From Berkiella sp963829835 (GTDB lineage Bacteria; Pseudomonadota; Gammaproteobacteria; Berkiellales; Berkiellaceae), in NCBI GenBank assembly GCA_963829835.1, contig CAWHKC010000004.1, positions 2,914,001 to 2,978,000 on the forward strand: a stretch of DNA of 64,000 nucleotides, in the 5' to 3' direction. Made by a program: the position numbers and the translations under genes. Positions 63,518 to 64,000 of this stretch are shown here, piece after piece. Each line of letters opens with the position of its first letter. The stretch's first letter is position 1. The notes below the pieces were generated by a model. That model was not told where the DNA came from. It saw only the letters and a list, made by a program, of their open reading frames with translations, and did no database searches.

Positions 63518-63829
63518 ATTATTCCCCTTTAATGTAAATATTAGTTGGATGCCAAACCATTCAAAGAGATAATATAGTGAAAAAAAGTTCATTTCTCATC
63601 CTGTATCTCCCACCGCTTATCTAATATCCAGTAATAAAAGAGAGTAACCTCAAATTGTATCTCCCTCCAGTTAACCGATAAAAAATATTGAAATTTCTCC
63701 TCATTTTTACTTCACCAGTCTACTTTTTCGTTAAGAATATTTTAATTTTATTATTATTTCGTCTATTTAAAATATTGCGCATTTAATAAGAAATGCGTGC
63801 ATTGACACATGAAACTGAGGAGATTAACC
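63518..63829. other. Intergenic region without a recognisable gene
   Basis: This AT-rich stretch of 312 bp holds only short reading frames. Two similar phrases, CTGTATCTCCCACC and TTGTATCTCCCTCC, occur about 56 bp apart. TTGACA near 63803 may be a -35 for the small gene that follows. I see nothing else. Confidence 0.4.
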
Positions 63830-63970
63830 ATGCCTAAAGATAAAGAGAGACAACAGCAAGATCAAGAACGTGAGCGTATGAATAAAGACAAAAACCGTCC
63901 CGGTCAAAGTCCAGAAAGGGATCGAGATATGAACGATCCGAACCGAAATAAAAACAGAAACAATAAATAA
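63830..63970 (+). CDS. 46-residue highly charged small protein
   Basis: The frame begins MPKDKERQQQDQERERMNKD and ends NRNKNRNNK, with GAGGAG 7 nt before the ATG, a strong ribosome-binding site. Composition is almost only Lys, Arg, Asp, Glu, Gln, Asn and Pro, so the product is disordered. Small hydrophilic proteins of this kind are often stress-induced. Family not recognised. Confidence 0.6.
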   Translation: MPKDKERQQQDQERERMNKDKNRPGQSPERDRDMNDPNRNKNRNNK

Positions 63971-64000
63971 TCAAACTTTGGTGAACATGGTGAATGGCTA

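Noticed and set aside
1..64000. tRNA, rRNA, transposase or integrase genes
   Set aside because: None recognised anywhere in the window on either strand.

Overview
The window looks like chromosome of an AT-rich gammaproteobacterium that lives inside eukaryotic cells. The best fit is the order Legionellales (Legionella/Coxiella/Berkiella-like). This rests on gene content, not on a marker gene: no rRNA, tRNA or core ribosomal gene is present. The evidence is a dense run of eukaryote-like genes (Sel1/TPR-like, ankyrin and leucine-rich repeats, a protein-kinase fusion, long coiled coils) next to ordinary Gram-negative genes (NemA, NhaA, MgtA, Cfa, Lhr, a TolC-family lipoprotein). Several eukaryote-like products carry textbook-looking nuclear localisation signals. 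That would suit an intranuclear lifestyle such as that of Candidatus Berkiella, but this is inference.

Region 1 (1-26.1 kb) is an accessory zone of mostly single genes with poor operon structure. It holds a secreted beta-helix protein, a Sel1-like repeat gene broken by a GAG to TAG change, a protein with four winged-helix-like repeats and a KKRKR tail, an F-box-tailed LRR protein with a bipartite NLS, an ankyrin/coiled-coil protein ending in KRAKLK, a 1053-residue Cys-module/ankyrin protein, and a 1187-residue protein with two copies of a methyltransferase-plus-LRR unit. It also holds a coiled-coil protein, a small double-glycine-leader peptide, a periplasmic 2H-phosphoesterase/HAD-phosphatase pair, a GC-rich and probably acquired ygiD, and a coiled-coil protein with a basic tail. 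NemA (7.8-8.9 kb) is the main housekeeping-type gene here.

Region 2 (26.1-48.4 kb) is almost entirely minus-strand and tightly packed. It reads as a stress, ion and carbon island. It contains a proton-pumping P3A ATPase with phosphoketolase, a four-gene permease/ATPase/HlyD/TolC exporter followed by a universal stress protein, and a beta-CASP RNase, AMP/thymidine-phosphorylase, PRPP-synthetase-like and flavin-reductase-like operon. Next come a nitroreductase, a MgtA-NhaA pair, and a retropepsin-like/unknown/Cfa operon. A plausible joint role is salvage of host nucleotides to pentose phosphate and acetyl phosphate, with proton and cation homeostasis to cope with acid.

Region 3 (48.4-56.6 kb) has an alcohol dehydrogenase-like gene, three short-chain dehydrogenases (one with a signal peptide, one lacking the catalytic Tyr), a rare gamma-glutamylcyclotransferase-protein kinase fusion, a beta-hydroxyacid dehydrogenase coupled to a DUF1275 membrane protein, and a Cys-rich secreted protein.

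Region 4 (56.6-64 kb) has the Lhr helicase divergent from a PD-(D/E)XK nuclease, a secreted Gly- then Asn/Gln-rich protein, a glutaredoxin, a periplasmic hemerythrin, a frameshifted second hemerythrin and a 46-residue charged protein. Several perfect hairpins between genes act as likely terminators or operators. No CRISPR array, insertion sequence, integrase, tRNA or rRNA gene was seen.
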